This document shows positions 7,468 to 15,568 of a DNA stretch of 28,529 nt, in pieces. The translations under genes and the position numbers were made by a program. Below the pieces are notes generated by a model. The model made no database searches. It was not told the origin of the DNA and saw only the letters and a program-made list of their open reading frames with translations. Each line of letters opens with the position of its first letter. Positions within the stretch are counted from its first letter, which is position 1. Source of the DNA: an uncultured Campylobacter sp. GTDB lineage: Bacteria > Campylobacterota > Campylobacteria > Campylobacterales > Campylobacteraceae. The stretch is taken from positions 1-28,529 of the forward strand of contig NZ_CALHHX010000175.1 in the NCBI RefSeq assembly GCF_938030685.1, written 5' to 3'.

Positions 7468-8273
7468 CAAAACTCCTTGTAAATTTCAGGTTTCATATCT
7501 TTTAAAAGATCCATTTTAGCGCGAAATTTTAAAATTTCATCTAAATCCGCTCGAGCGATCTTCACGGCCTCTTTTTTGCCTAAGCGCGCGACGATCTCGC
7601 CGCCGGGATTTATCAGCATGGAATTTCCGCCGAAACTCTCGCCCTGCCCCGTATCACCGCAGCCGTTTACCGCGCAGATAAAAATTTGATTCTCGATCGC
7701 GCGGGCCCTCACAAGCGTAATAAAATGCTCTATGCGGCTTTGCGCGAACTGCGCGATTACAAAAACTATCTGCGCGCCGCGAAGCGCCAAGGCGCGAAAA
7801 ATTTCACAAAAGCGCAGATCGTAGCAAATCGCGACGCCGATTTTGACCGCGCGATTTTTAAATTTGACCTCGCAAATTCCTAACCTATCGCCGCCACTTA
7901 CGATCTCGTTTTCGCGAGCGAGCGAAAAAGCGTGTATCTTGTCATAGCGTAAAATTTCGGCTCCGTTTTGATATACGAAAGTAGAATTGTAAATTTTATT
8001 TCGCTCGGAGCTTATCGATCCGCCGATTAAAACAGCGCCGCTTTTTTGCGAAATTTCGCTTAAAAATTTTTTCGTATAAGCAGCGTTCGTATCGGCAAGC
8101 TCTTTAAATTTAGCCGTATTAAAGCCCGTGTTAAATGCCTCGGGCAGCACCACTACGTCCGCGCCGCGTTTTAACGCGCGATCTATCAGCTCGCGCGCAT
8201 GAACAAAATTTTGCTCACAATCTGCAAAATTTTGAGCTACTTTCACATCCATTTGCAAAATAGCGATTTTCAT
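7467..8273 (-). CDS. Nitrilase-superfamily carbon-nitrogen hydrolase
   Basis: A 268-residue amidase of the nitrilase superfamily. The Glu-Lys-Cys triad is Glu45 (VVVLPEAFNTGF), Lys112 (LRYDKIHAFS) and Cys150 (GVAICYDLRFCEIFR). The C-Y-D-L-R-F context and the length are shared with omega-amidase / YafV / Nit2-like enzymes; the exact substrate cannot be read from sequence. A strong GGAGG precedes the ATG. It lies 8 bp after ruvC and is coupled to the next hydrolase, so the two amide hydrolases are expressed together and may act on related nitrogen compounds. Confidence 0.88.
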   Translation of the reverse strand: MKIAILQMDVKVAQNFADCEQNFVHARELIDRALKRGADVVVLPEAFNTGFNTAKFKELADTNAAYTKKFLSEISQKSGAVLIGGSISSERNKIYNSTFVYQNGAEILRYDKIHAFSLARENEIVSGGDRLGICEVKFKNRAVKIGVAICYDLRFCEIFRALALRGAQIVFVIAQFAQSRIEHFITLVRARAIENQIFICAVNGCGDTGQGESFGGNSMLINPGGEIVARLGKKEAVKIARADLDEILKFRAKMDLLKDMKPEIYKEF

Positions 8274-8281
8274 AAAACCTC

Positions 8282-8761
8282 CTATTTAGGCGCTAAGCGC
8301 ATAACATTTGCATGCGTAAGCGCAATAGCTATGGCATCGGTGATGTCAAGCGGCTTAATCTCCTTATTAATCCCCAAAATTCGCTTAACCATAAACGCAA
8401 CCTGTTCCTTTGCAGCCTTTGCCTTGCCCGTGACAGATTTTTTTACCTGAAGCGGCGTATATTCGACAAAATTCCCAAAAATTTGTAAAATTTTAAGAGC
8501 CAGCGCGCCGCGAAACTGAGCAAGCTTTAAAACAGACTGCGGATTATAGGCATAAAACATCGATTCTATCGCAACCTCATCGATCTTATGAGCGCTAAAA
8601 ATTTGATCAATCGCCTCACTCATCTGCGTCATTTGAAATTGCACATTTTCGGCCTTCATTTTCACAAGTCCCGCCTCTATAAGAGTAATTTTATTCACAT
8701 CTTTTTCCAAAATCGCATAGCCTAAATTTCTAGTTCCCGGATCAATTCCTAAAATTTTCAT
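8282..8761 (-). CDS. ruvC: Crossover junction endodeoxyribonuclease RuvC
   Basis: A 159-residue Holliday-junction resolvase that works with RuvAB (not in this window). The four acidic catalytic residues of the RNase-H fold are in place: Asp7 (GIDPGTRNLGY), Glu66 (AIESMFYAYNPQS), Asp139 and Asp142 (PLDITDAIAIALTH). I start at the ATG at 8761 and not the GTG two codons earlier because AAGG at 8767-8770 overlaps that GTG but is correctly spaced from the ATG. It is the first gene of the minus-strand ruvC-nitrilase-hydrolase set and diverges from dnaA across the origin-like sequence. Confidence 0.95.
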   Translation of the reverse strand: MKILGIDPGTRNLGYAILEKDVNKITLIEAGLVKMKAENVQFQMTQMSEAIDQIFSAHKIDEVAIESMFYAYNPQSVLKLAQFRGALALKILQIFGNFVEYTPLQVKKSVTGKAKAAKEQVAFMVKRILGINKEIKPLDITDAIAIALTHANVMRLAPK

Positions 8762-8776
8762 AGCCACCTTTCACAC

Positions 8777-8805
8777 TTATTCACGGCTTAATCACCGGTG
8801 AATAA
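8777..8805. other. DnaA-box cluster upstream of dnaA (oriC1-like)
   Basis: Three DnaA-box-like 9-mers fall within 29 bp: TTATTCACG (8777-8785, plus), TTAATCACC (8788-8796, plus) and TTATTCACC (8797-8805, minus). The last two form a near-perfect inverted repeat. All share the TCAC core that defines epsilonproteobacterial DnaA boxes. By analogy with the bipartite Helicobacter pylori origin this would be the oriC1 part, and it may also serve dnaA autoregulation. Confidence 0.6.
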
Positions 8806-8839
8806 ACTGAAATTTACCGCAAATTTAGTGAAATTTAGC

Positions 8840-8845
8840 TAAAAT
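8840..8845 (+). promoter_or_regulatory. Possible -10 element of dnaA
   Basis: TAAAAT 27 bp before the dnaA ATG, between the DnaA-box cluster and the ribosome binding site AAGGGA at 8861-8866. Bound DnaA about 35 bp upstream could repress or modulate it. Confidence 0.4.
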
Positions 8846-8871
8846 AGCGACTTAATTTATAAGGGAATTTA

Positions 8872-10200
8872 ATGGCGACGTCACAAGCACAAGAAATTTT
8901 ATCAAACCTAGAGAAGGAAATTTTGCCTACCGAATACTCTAGATACATTAAAAATTTGAAATTTAACGATAAAAATTCGACACCGGAATTTTTCATCTAC
9001 AACGCAACTAACGAGTTTATCGCCAAATACGCGCAGACAAAATACGGCACGAAGATAAAAGAGCTTATCAAAAAACAGTTTGGGCTCAACGACGTGATCG
9101 TCAAAATCACCTCAAAGGCTAAAATTTCGCCGAAAGAAAAGGTAAAAATCATCTCCGAAAAGCCTAAAAGCACCATTTTAAGCGAAAATTACAACTTCGA
9201 AAATTTTATCATCGGCGATTCAAACAAATTTGCCTTCGAGTGTTCGGTATCCGTCGCAAAAGAGCCCGGAATTCGCTTTAACCCGCTCTTTATCTACGGA
9301 CCTAGCGGGCTTGGAAAAACTCACCTACTTCAATCGATCGGAAATTACTGCATCAAAAAGGGAAAGACCGTCATTTGTGTCACTAGCGAGCAGTTTGCTA
9401 ATGATTTCGTCTTTAATCTCAAAAACAACTCGATCGATAAATTTAAACAAAAATACCGTAACTGCGACGTTTTGCTCATCGACGACATTCAATTTTTGAT
9501 CGGACGCGATAAAGCTCAAGAGGAGCTTTTTTATACATTTAATGAGCTAAAAGACAAAAACTGCCAAATCGTCCTTACCAATGACCTGCCGCCAAAATTT
9601 CTAAAAGGCTTTGAAAGTCGCCTCACAACGCGATTTGAAAGCGGCATAATAGCAAACATTACCCCGCCAAATCTAGAAACTAAAATCGCCATTATCAATA
9701 AAAAGAGCGAGGAAAATCGCGTTAGAATTCCACACGATGTCGTAGAATATATCGCTACAAATATGGGTGACAATATCCGCGAAATCGAAGGCGCAATAAA
9801 CAAACTAAACGCCTACTCCTCAATACTTCGTACAAAGATCACGCTGGAATTTACCAAAAGTACACTGCAAGATCAAATTCACCAAAAATATTCAAGCGTG
9901 AGCCTTGAACACGTCATAGAGGTGATTTCAAAAGAACTGAACGTAAAACCCAGCGAGCTAAAGAGCAAAACACGAGCTAAAAACGTCGTCGAAGCGCGCC
10001 AAATTTGCATATATCTAACCAAACAGTTAACTCAAAACTCAATGCCAAAAATCGCCGCATTTTTTAATCTAAAAGATCACAGCGCCATCAGCAAAAATAT
10101 CAAAAAAATCAACGAGCTCATTCAAACCGACGAGATATTAAAGATAAAAATTGAAGAGCTAAAAAACAAAATAACCAAAAAGGATAAGAATGAAATTTAG
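8872..10200 (+). CDS. dnaA: Chromosomal replication initiator DnaA
   Basis: A 442-residue AAA+ initiator that binds DnaA boxes and melts the origin. Domain I is about residues 1-90, a short linker follows, and the AAA+ core begins near 108 (YNFENFIIGDSNKFA). Walker A is GPSGLGKT (143-150) and Walker B LLIDDIQFL (201-209); sensor residues lie in SRLTTRFESG. Domain IV at the C-terminus carries the DNA-binding signature (AKNVVEARQICIYLTKQL, then FFNLKDHSAISKNIKKI). It lies between two clusters of DnaA boxes and heads the plus-strand replication genes, 156 bp before dnaN. Confidence 0.98.
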   Translation: MATSQAQEILSNLEKEILPTEYSRYIKNLKFNDKNSTPEFFIYNATNEFIAKYAQTKYGTKIKELIKKQFGLNDVIVKITSKAKISPKEKVKIISEKPKSTILSENYNFENFIIGDSNKFAFECSVSVAKEPGIRFNPLFIYGPSGLGKTHLLQSIGNYCIKKGKTVICVTSEQFANDFVFNLKNNSIDKFKQKYRNCDVLLIDDIQFLIGRDKAQEELFYTFNELKDKNCQIVLTNDLPPKFLKGFESRLTTRFESGIIANITPPNLETKIAIINKKSEENRVRIPHDVVEYIATNMGDNIREIEGAINKLNAYSSILRTKITLEFTKSTLQDQIHQKYSSVSLEHVIEVISKELNVKPSELKSKTRAKNVVEARQICIYLTKQLTQNSMPKIAAFFNLKDHSAISKNIKKINELIQTDEILKIKIEELKNKITKKDKNEI

Positions 10201-10224
10201 ACTTTATGAAAATAAAGCAAAAAA

Positions 10225-10330
10225 GGTGAATAAAAGTGAATAAAACAAAGCTACTTACTCACTGGATAAACTACCTAAAGACAAGCTTTAGGATAAGTTT
10301 TTCACAAAAACCTCTTACCAACTACTACAA
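10225..10330. other. Probable oriC2: DnaA boxes and AT-rich element between dnaA and dnaN
   Basis: Minus-strand boxes TTATTCACC (10225-10233) and TTATTCACT (10235-10243) are spaced 10 bp apart, one helical turn. TTATCCAGT (minus, 10261-10269) and TTTTTCACA (plus, 10298-10306) follow. Beyond them is CTACTACAA (10322-10330), which resembles the DnaA-trio motif that guides strand opening in other bacteria, and then an AT-rich run to the dnaN start. In H. pylori the unwinding element lies on this side of dnaA, so this is the better candidate for the melting site. Strand use changes here: ruvC and its neighbours run left, dnaA onward runs right. Confidence 0.6.
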
Positions 10331-10356
10331 CGATAAAAATTTAAAAGGATAAAAAT

Positions 10357-11436
10357 ATGAAAGTGTTAATCACTAAAAAACTTTTAGAAGAGATAGTTTC
10401 CAATGCCAGCTCTTATCTTGATAAAAAAGATCTAAGCTCGATAACATCACATCTTTTAATGAGTGCTAAAGATGGAATTTTTAGTATAAAAGCTACCGAT
10501 CATGAAATCGGTTTGAGCTACAATCTACAAAATGTCTCAATAGAAACAAAGGGAGAAGCCACGGCAAACGGAGGTAAGCTTCTTAGCGTTATTAAAGGCC
10601 TAAGCGACGATAACGTTACTTTAGAAACTGTCAACGGAGCGCTATTTGTAAAGCAAAAAAAATCCAAGTATAAGCTTCCGATGTTTGAAACGAGGGATTT
10701 TCCGAGCTTTCCTACGATAGAGGGCAAAAACAGCTTTGACGTAAATGCTGGAATTTTAGGCAGAAGCCTTAAAAAGATCTATCCTTCGATCGACACCAAC
10801 AACCCAAAATATGAGCTAAACGGAGCTTTGATCGACGTAAAAGAGGGCTTTTTAAATTTAGTCGGGACCGATACTAAACGACTTAGCGTTTATAAGCTGA
10901 TCACTCAGTCAAAAGCGGGCGAGCTAGATACTAAAATTTTAATCCCTAAAAAGGCAATAGGCGAAATTCAAAAGCTATTTTCGGACAAAATTAAAATTTA
11001 CTACGACGAAAACGTGCTGCTAGCGGTGAGCGAGAATTTTGAGTTTTTTACAAAGCTTATTAACGGCAAATTTCCAAACTACGAGCGTGTGATCCCAAGC
11101 GATACGGCGTATAAAATTTCAATTCCGCGCGATAAGATGGTAAGCGGCGTGCGAGCGATAAATGCAATGTGCGAGGAGATGAAGGTTACCATTAAGAAGG
11201 ACGGAATGGTTTTTGAAAGTATCAACGAAGATAATTCCGAAGCAAAGACCGAAATTGAAGCGGCGATCGATATAAACGGCGAGATAGTCTTCGGCGTGAA
11301 AAATCGCTTTTTGCTCGATTTTTTAAGTAGCATCGAGAGTGAAATTTTTGAGCTTGATTTTAACAGCTCCGATACGGCGTTTGTGCTTAGCGCGGATGGT
11401 TTAAAAACGGTCGTCATGCCGATAAATAATATTTAA
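10357..11436 (+). CDS. dnaN: DNA polymerase III beta sliding clamp
   Basis: A 359-residue sliding clamp, the usual length, made of three similar domains of about 120 residues that dimerise into a ring around DNA and tether the polymerase. Family-typical segments include FSIKATDHEIGLSY near residue 40, GTDTKRLSVYKL near 170 and the C-terminal VVMPINNI, matching the family end pattern V-x-M-P-x. AAAGGA precedes the ATG. It follows the probable oriC2 and is 9 bp from gyrB. No separate promoter is obvious, so transcription may come from dnaA or from the origin spacer. Confidence 0.97.
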   Translation: MKVLITKKLLEEIVSNASSYLDKKDLSSITSHLLMSAKDGIFSIKATDHEIGLSYNLQNVSIETKGEATANGGKLLSVIKGLSDDNVTLETVNGALFVKQKKSKYKLPMFETRDFPSFPTIEGKNSFDVNAGILGRSLKKIYPSIDTNNPKYELNGALIDVKEGFLNLVGTDTKRLSVYKLITQSKAGELDTKILIPKKAIGEIQKLFSDKIKIYYDENVLLAVSENFEFFTKLINGKFPNYERVIPSDTAYKISIPRDKMVSGVRAINAMCEEMKVTIKKDGMVFESINEDNSEAKTEIEAAIDINGEIVFGVKNRFLLDFLSSIESEIFELDFNSSDTAFVLSADGLKTVVMPINNI

Positions 11437-11445
11437 AGGAAAAAT

Positions 11446-13758
11446 ATGAAACAAAATTATGGCGCTAGTAATATTAAAGTTTTAAAAGGTCTTGAGGCTG
11501 TTAGAAAGCGCCCCGGAATGTATATTGGAGATACCAATATCGGCGGACTTCATCATATGATCTACGAAGTCGTGGATAATTCGATCGATGAGGCGATGGC
11601 GGGCTACTGTGACACGATCGATGTCGAGATCACTAGCGAAGGAAGTTGTATCGTTAGCGATAATGGTCGTGGGATTCCCGTCGATATACACCCGACTGAA
11701 AAAATTCCTGCCGCGACGGTGGTTCTTACGGTACTCCACGCAGGCGGTAAATTTGACAAAGACACTTATAAAGTCTCCGGCGGTTTGCACGGCGTGGGCG
11801 TTAGCGTTGTAAATGCGCTTTCAAAAAAGCTCGTTGCTACGATCAAACGTGACGGAAATATTTATAGACAAGAATTTGCCAAAGGAATTCCTACTACCGA
11901 GCTTGAAAAGATAAAAACTACTAACCGCACGGGCACGACGATCGAGTTTTGGCCCGACGGCGAAATTTTTGAAATTTTAGAATTTGACGATGAAATTTTA
12001 TCAAAAAGATTTCGTGAGCTTGCGTATCTAAATCCAAAAATTACGATAAATTTTAAAGATAATCGCACGGGCAGGGACGAGCACTTTCACTTCGAAGGCG
12101 GTTTGGAGAGCTTCGTAAACGATATGAATAAAGCGCCTGCCATATCCAAAGCCGTATCGTTTAGTGATAGTGCGGATGATGTTATGGTGGATTTTGCGCT
12201 TATGTATAACGAAACATATAGCGAAAATTTACTGAGCTTCGTAAATAATATCAAAACTCCGGACGGCGGTACTCACGAGGCTGGTTTTAGAGCGGGTCTT
12301 ACGCGCGCGATAACAAATTACGTCGCGGCAAATGCGGCCGCGCGTGAAAAGGACACGAAGATCACCGGCGATGACGTTCGCGAGGGACTTATAGCGGTAA
12401 TTAGCGTAAAGGTTCCCGAGCCGCAGTTTGAAGGACAAACTAAAGGTAAGCTGGGCTCCAGCTATGTTAAGCCGATCGTGCAAAAGATGGCGTTTGAGGT
12501 GCTTAGCAAGTATTTTGAAGAAAATCCGATCGAAGCGCGCGCCATTATGAATAAGGCTCTTTTGGCTGCGCGCGGTCGCGAAGCGGCGAAAAAAGCACGC
12601 GACTTAACGCGCAAAAAAGATAATTTAAATTCCGTAGGAACCCTTCCAGGAAAGCTAGCCGATTGTCAGAGTAAAGATGCAAGCATTAGCGAAATTTATC
12701 TAGTCGAGGGCGATAGTGCGGGCGGCTCGGCGAAGCAGGGAAGAGACCGCGTGTTTCAAGCGATCCTGCCGCTTAGAGGTAAAATTTTAAACGTAGAAAA
12801 GGCGCGCCTGGATAGAATTTTGCAATCCGAAGAGATAAAAAATATGATTACGGCCTTTGGTTGCGGTATCGGCGAGGAATTTAACGAAGAGAAGCTTCGC
12901 TATCACAAAATCATCATTATGACCGATGCGGACGTCGACGGTAGCCACATTCAGACGCTACTTCTAACATTTTTCTTTAGATTTTTGCGCCCTGTTGTCG
13001 AAAACGGCTATGTTTATCTAGCGCAGCCGCCGCTTTTTAGATATAAAAAGGGCAAAAAAGAGATTTATCTGAAAGACGAAAAGGCGCTGAGCGAGTTTTT
13101 GATCGAAACTGGCATCGATATGAGCGAGTTTGAAGGCATCGGTAACGAGGATCTGATTGATTATCTAAAAATAGTTTCAAACTACCGCTCGCTTCTAAAT
13201 GAGCTTAAAAAGCGCTTCAGCGTGCTTAGCGCGATCAGATTTTTGATAGAAAACGATGAAGCGCGAAGCCTTGGCTATGAGGAGCTATTTAAAATTTTAA
13301 AACCCCGCTTGGAAAGTGAAGGATTTAATATCTTAAATTCCTACGTAAATGATGAAGGCATTAGAATTTATGTCCAGACGCCAAGCGGCTTGGAACAGCT
13401 TGTGATAGATGAGAATTTATTTGGCAATTATATCTTTGAAGAGGCGATCAGAGTTTATTCAAAGATCAAAGAGCGAGATGTAAGCTTCGGTAAGGATTTT
13501 ATTGAAATTTTAGATGAAATCGAAAAAAGCTCGAAAAAAGGCGCTTATATTCAGCGCTATAAAGGTCTTGGAGAGATGAATCCGGAGCAGCTTTGGGAAA
13601 CAACTATGAGCCCTGAAAATAGAAGGCTTTTAAAAATTAGCATTGCAGACGCACAGAGTGCTAGCGATACCTTTAATCTCTTCATGGGCGACGAGGTTGA
13701 ACCGCGTAGGAATTACATTCAAGACCATGCCAAAGATGTTAAACACTTGGATATATAA
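11446..13758 (+). CDS. gyrB: DNA gyrase subunit B
   Basis: A 770-residue ATPase subunit of DNA gyrase. The GHKL ATPase domain shows YEVVDNSIDEAMAGY (Mg/ATP site), VSDNGRGIPV and SGGLHGVGVSVVNALS. The transducer follows. The TOPRIM domain starts near residue 414 with IYLVEGDSAGGSAKQGRDR and continues to TDADVDGSHIQTLLL (metal-binding aspartates near 493-497). The C-terminal GLGEMNPEQLWETTM and final RRNYI...KHLDI are typical. The length fits the shorter GyrB form with a moderate insertion between the TOPRIM blocks. AAAGGA precedes the ATG, and its TAA overlaps the next start (TAATG). GyrA is outside the window. Confidence 0.98.
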   Translation: MKQNYGASNIKVLKGLEAVRKRPGMYIGDTNIGGLHHMIYEVVDNSIDEAMAGYCDTIDVEITSEGSCIVSDNGRGIPVDIHPTEKIPAATVVLTVLHAGGKFDKDTYKVSGGLHGVGVSVVNALSKKLVATIKRDGNIYRQEFAKGIPTTELEKIKTTNRTGTTIEFWPDGEIFEILEFDDEILSKRFRELAYLNPKITINFKDNRTGRDEHFHFEGGLESFVNDMNKAPAISKAVSFSDSADDVMVDFALMYNETYSENLLSFVNNIKTPDGGTHEAGFRAGLTRAITNYVAANAAAREKDTKITGDDVREGLIAVISVKVPEPQFEGQTKGKLGSSYVKPIVQKMAFEVLSKYFEENPIEARAIMNKALLAARGREAAKKARDLTRKKDNLNSVGTLPGKLADCQSKDASISEIYLVEGDSAGGSAKQGRDRVFQAILPLRGKILNVEKARLDRILQSEEIKNMITAFGCGIGEEFNEEKLRYHKIIIMTDADVDGSHIQTLLLTFFFRFLRPVVENGYVYLAQPPLFRYKKGKKEIYLKDEKALSEFLIETGIDMSEFEGIGNEDLIDYLKIVSNYRSLLNELKKRFSVLSAIRFLIENDEARSLGYEELFKILKPRLESEGFNILNSYVNDEGIRIYVQTPSGLEQLVIDENLFGNYIFEEAIRVYSKIKERDVSFGKDFIEILDEIEKSSKKGAYIQRYKGLGEMNPEQLWETTMSPENRRLLKISIADAQSASDTFNLFMGDEVEPRRNYIQDHAKDVKHLDI

Positions 13759-15188
13759 TGTCTGTTCTATTTAGTGAGACTAAAGAGCGTGAAAACCGTT
13801 TCATAACGGCGCTTAAAATTTCGGTGCCGTTTACCTGCGTTTTGATTGTTTTCGGAATTATTTTATTCCGAAATGGCGAGTTTAAATTTGACGACGTAAT
13901 TTTATTTTTAATACTTTTAATCTGCTATGTTTATTATGTCATCTATCAAATTTACTTCGGCTTTCAAAAAACGCTGATCGATCCCGTTACTCACGTATTC
14001 GTGCGCGAGGAGATCGAGAAAATTTTAAGCAACGATCTAGCTAAAAATCGTCAAATAAATATTGTGCTTTTACGAATTAAAAATATCATCGACATAAACG
14101 ATCGATACGGCTACAAAAACGGCGATGAAATTTTATACGAGTATTGCAAGGAACTTTCAAATTTTATGGCGGAACAGGGCTTTAAGGACCTTCCAATCGG
14201 GCGCTTTATAAACGGCTACTTTGTATTCGGCGTAGAATCAAAAGCTACAAATTTAAGTCATATTTTGCGAATGTTTGAGCATAAAATTTCAAGTCAAACG
14301 ATTAAAAATGTAGAGATAAAAAGCGAATTTGCAATGCTTCCAAGTTCATATGATCGAAATTTAAATAATATCGTAAATGCGCTATTTTATAAGATAAATC
14401 ACCTGGATGACGAAGAGCACGGCGAGAAGTCTATCGACGTCGAAAAGGTATTAATCGACGTATTTTCCGCCGACGTAATGGAAGCGATCGATAGTGAAAA
14501 TTTTAGTTTTAAATATCAGCGCGTCGCGGATAAAAACGGCGTAAAATTTCATATAAATTTAATTCCGAAGCTTGATCTGCGAAGCGGCGAAAAGATCACA
14601 AAAAGTAGAATTTTAGATATCTTGCTTCTAAATCATTACGACATCAAATATGATATTTCGATGATGAGGCAAATTTCTAGAATCATCTATTTTAAGGATA
14701 TCGACGCTAAAATTTTTATCGAGATTATGCCTCAGACGTTGCGAAACAATGAGTTTCGCAATGAAATTTTAAAGCTCATCGATAATAATCTAATCGATCC
14801 GAAAAAGATCGTGTTTGAGTTTAACGAAAAGCTTATCTATTCGGAGATCAAGCGCTTTGACGAAATTTTGATTAAATTCCGCGAACTTGGATTTAGCTTC
14901 GCGCTGTCGCAGTTCGGCGGTTCAAACGCGAGCTTTGAGTATTTAAAGTTTCTAAACGTCGATTTTATCGTTTATGACATAGAATTTAATAAAAATTTAG
15001 ACGATGAAAAGATTAAAAATATATTTATTGGCATTAATGAAGCCTGCGCTAAATCGGGCGTCAAAACCATAATGCGCTTTGTAGATAAGCAGGAATTTCA
15101 AATGAAACTTTATAAAATGGGTATCGATTATATTCAGGGATTTTGCGTCGAAAAACCGAATGATATATCGAATTTAAGGAGATCATAG
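13758..15188 (+). CDS. Degenerate GGDEF-EAL membrane protein
   Basis: A 476-residue protein with two membrane helices (about 21-37 and 46-67), a GGDEF-like domain (about 73-225) and an EAL-like domain (about 240-470). IDINDRYGYKNGDEIL (111-126) matches the GGDEF fold, but the active loop reads GRFINGYFVF where GRxGGDEF is expected. In the EAL half the catalytic glutamate is lost (INLIPKL in place of an EAL), the metal-binding DDFG is SQFG, and the KID lysine is replaced in FIVYD, although YIQGFCVEKP is kept. It is therefore probably neither a diguanylate cyclase nor a phosphodiesterase, but a c-di-GMP sensor or membrane scaffold. Its ATG overlaps the gyrB stop and its stop overlaps the queF start. 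Confidence 0.85.
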   Translation: MSVLFSETKERENRFITALKISVPFTCVLIVFGIILFRNGEFKFDDVILFLILLICYVYYVIYQIYFGFQKTLIDPVTHVFVREEIEKILSNDLAKNRQINIVLLRIKNIIDINDRYGYKNGDEILYEYCKELSNFMAEQGFKDLPIGRFINGYFVFGVESKATNLSHILRMFEHKISSQTIKNVEIKSEFAMLPSSYDRNLNNIVNALFYKINHLDDEEHGEKSIDVEKVLIDVFSADVMEAIDSENFSFKYQRVADKNGVKFHINLIPKLDLRSGEKITKSRILDILLLNHYDIKYDISMMRQISRIIYFKDIDAKIFIEIMPQTLRNNEFRNEILKLIDNNLIDPKKIVFEFNEKLIYSEIKRFDEILIKFRELGFSFALSQFGGSNASFEYLKFLNVDFIVYDIEFNKNLDDEKIKNIFIGINEACAKSGVKTIMRFVDKQEFQMKLYKMGIDYIQGFCVEKPNDISNLRRS

Positions 15189-15568
15189 TGAGATACGGCG
15201 AAGAGGAAATTGAGAAATTTGACATAGAAAAGATGGAAGTTTGGCCCAATAAACAAAAGCGCGATTATCTTATAAAAATAACCCTACCTGAGTTTTGCTG
15301 CCGCTGCCCGCGCTCGGGCTATCCGGACTTTGCGACGATCTATTTGGAATATATCCCGGATAAGCTCGTAGTGGAGCTTAAAGCGATTAAAATTTACATA
15401 AATTCCTTTATGAACCGCTATATTAGCCACGAGGATAGCATAAATGAAATTTACGGCGCGTTGCAAAGCAAGTTAAAGCCTAAATTTATGAAAATCACGG
15501 GCGATTTTAATCCACGCGGCAATGTCCACACCGTAATCGAAATAAACTCGGATCAAATTTACCGATGA
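15188..15568 (+). CDS. queF: NADPH-dependent preQ0 reductase QueF (unimodular)
   Basis: A 126-residue tunnel-fold enzyme that reduces 7-cyano-7-deazaguanine (preQ0) to preQ1 for queuosine in tRNA. The catalytic pair is Cys40 and Asp47 in EFCCRCPRSGYPDFA, with the seven-residue spacing of the family. The QueF signature E-x-K-x-x-K-x-Y appears as VELKAIKIYINSF (62-74). The length fits the short, Bacillus-type form. The start is GTG at 15188, overlapping the upstream TAG (TAGTG), with AAGGAG at 15176-15181. Two extra cysteines (37, 38) beside the active site are unusual. The end overlaps the HD-protein start by 4 bp (ATGA). Confidence 0.95.
   Translation: MRYGEEEIEKFDIEKMEVWPNKQKRDYLIKITLPEFCCRCPRSGYPDFATIYLEYIPDKLVVELKAIKIYINSFMNRYISHEDSINEIYGALQSKLKPKFMKITGDFNPRGNVHTVIEINSDQIYR

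Noticed and set aside
10236..10352. GTG-started 38-codon frame between dnaA and dnaN (begins MNKTKLLTHW)
   Set aside because: It lies across the DnaA boxes and lacks a ribosome binding site; the AT-rich origin sequence explains it better, though it does end next to the dnaN ribosome binding site.
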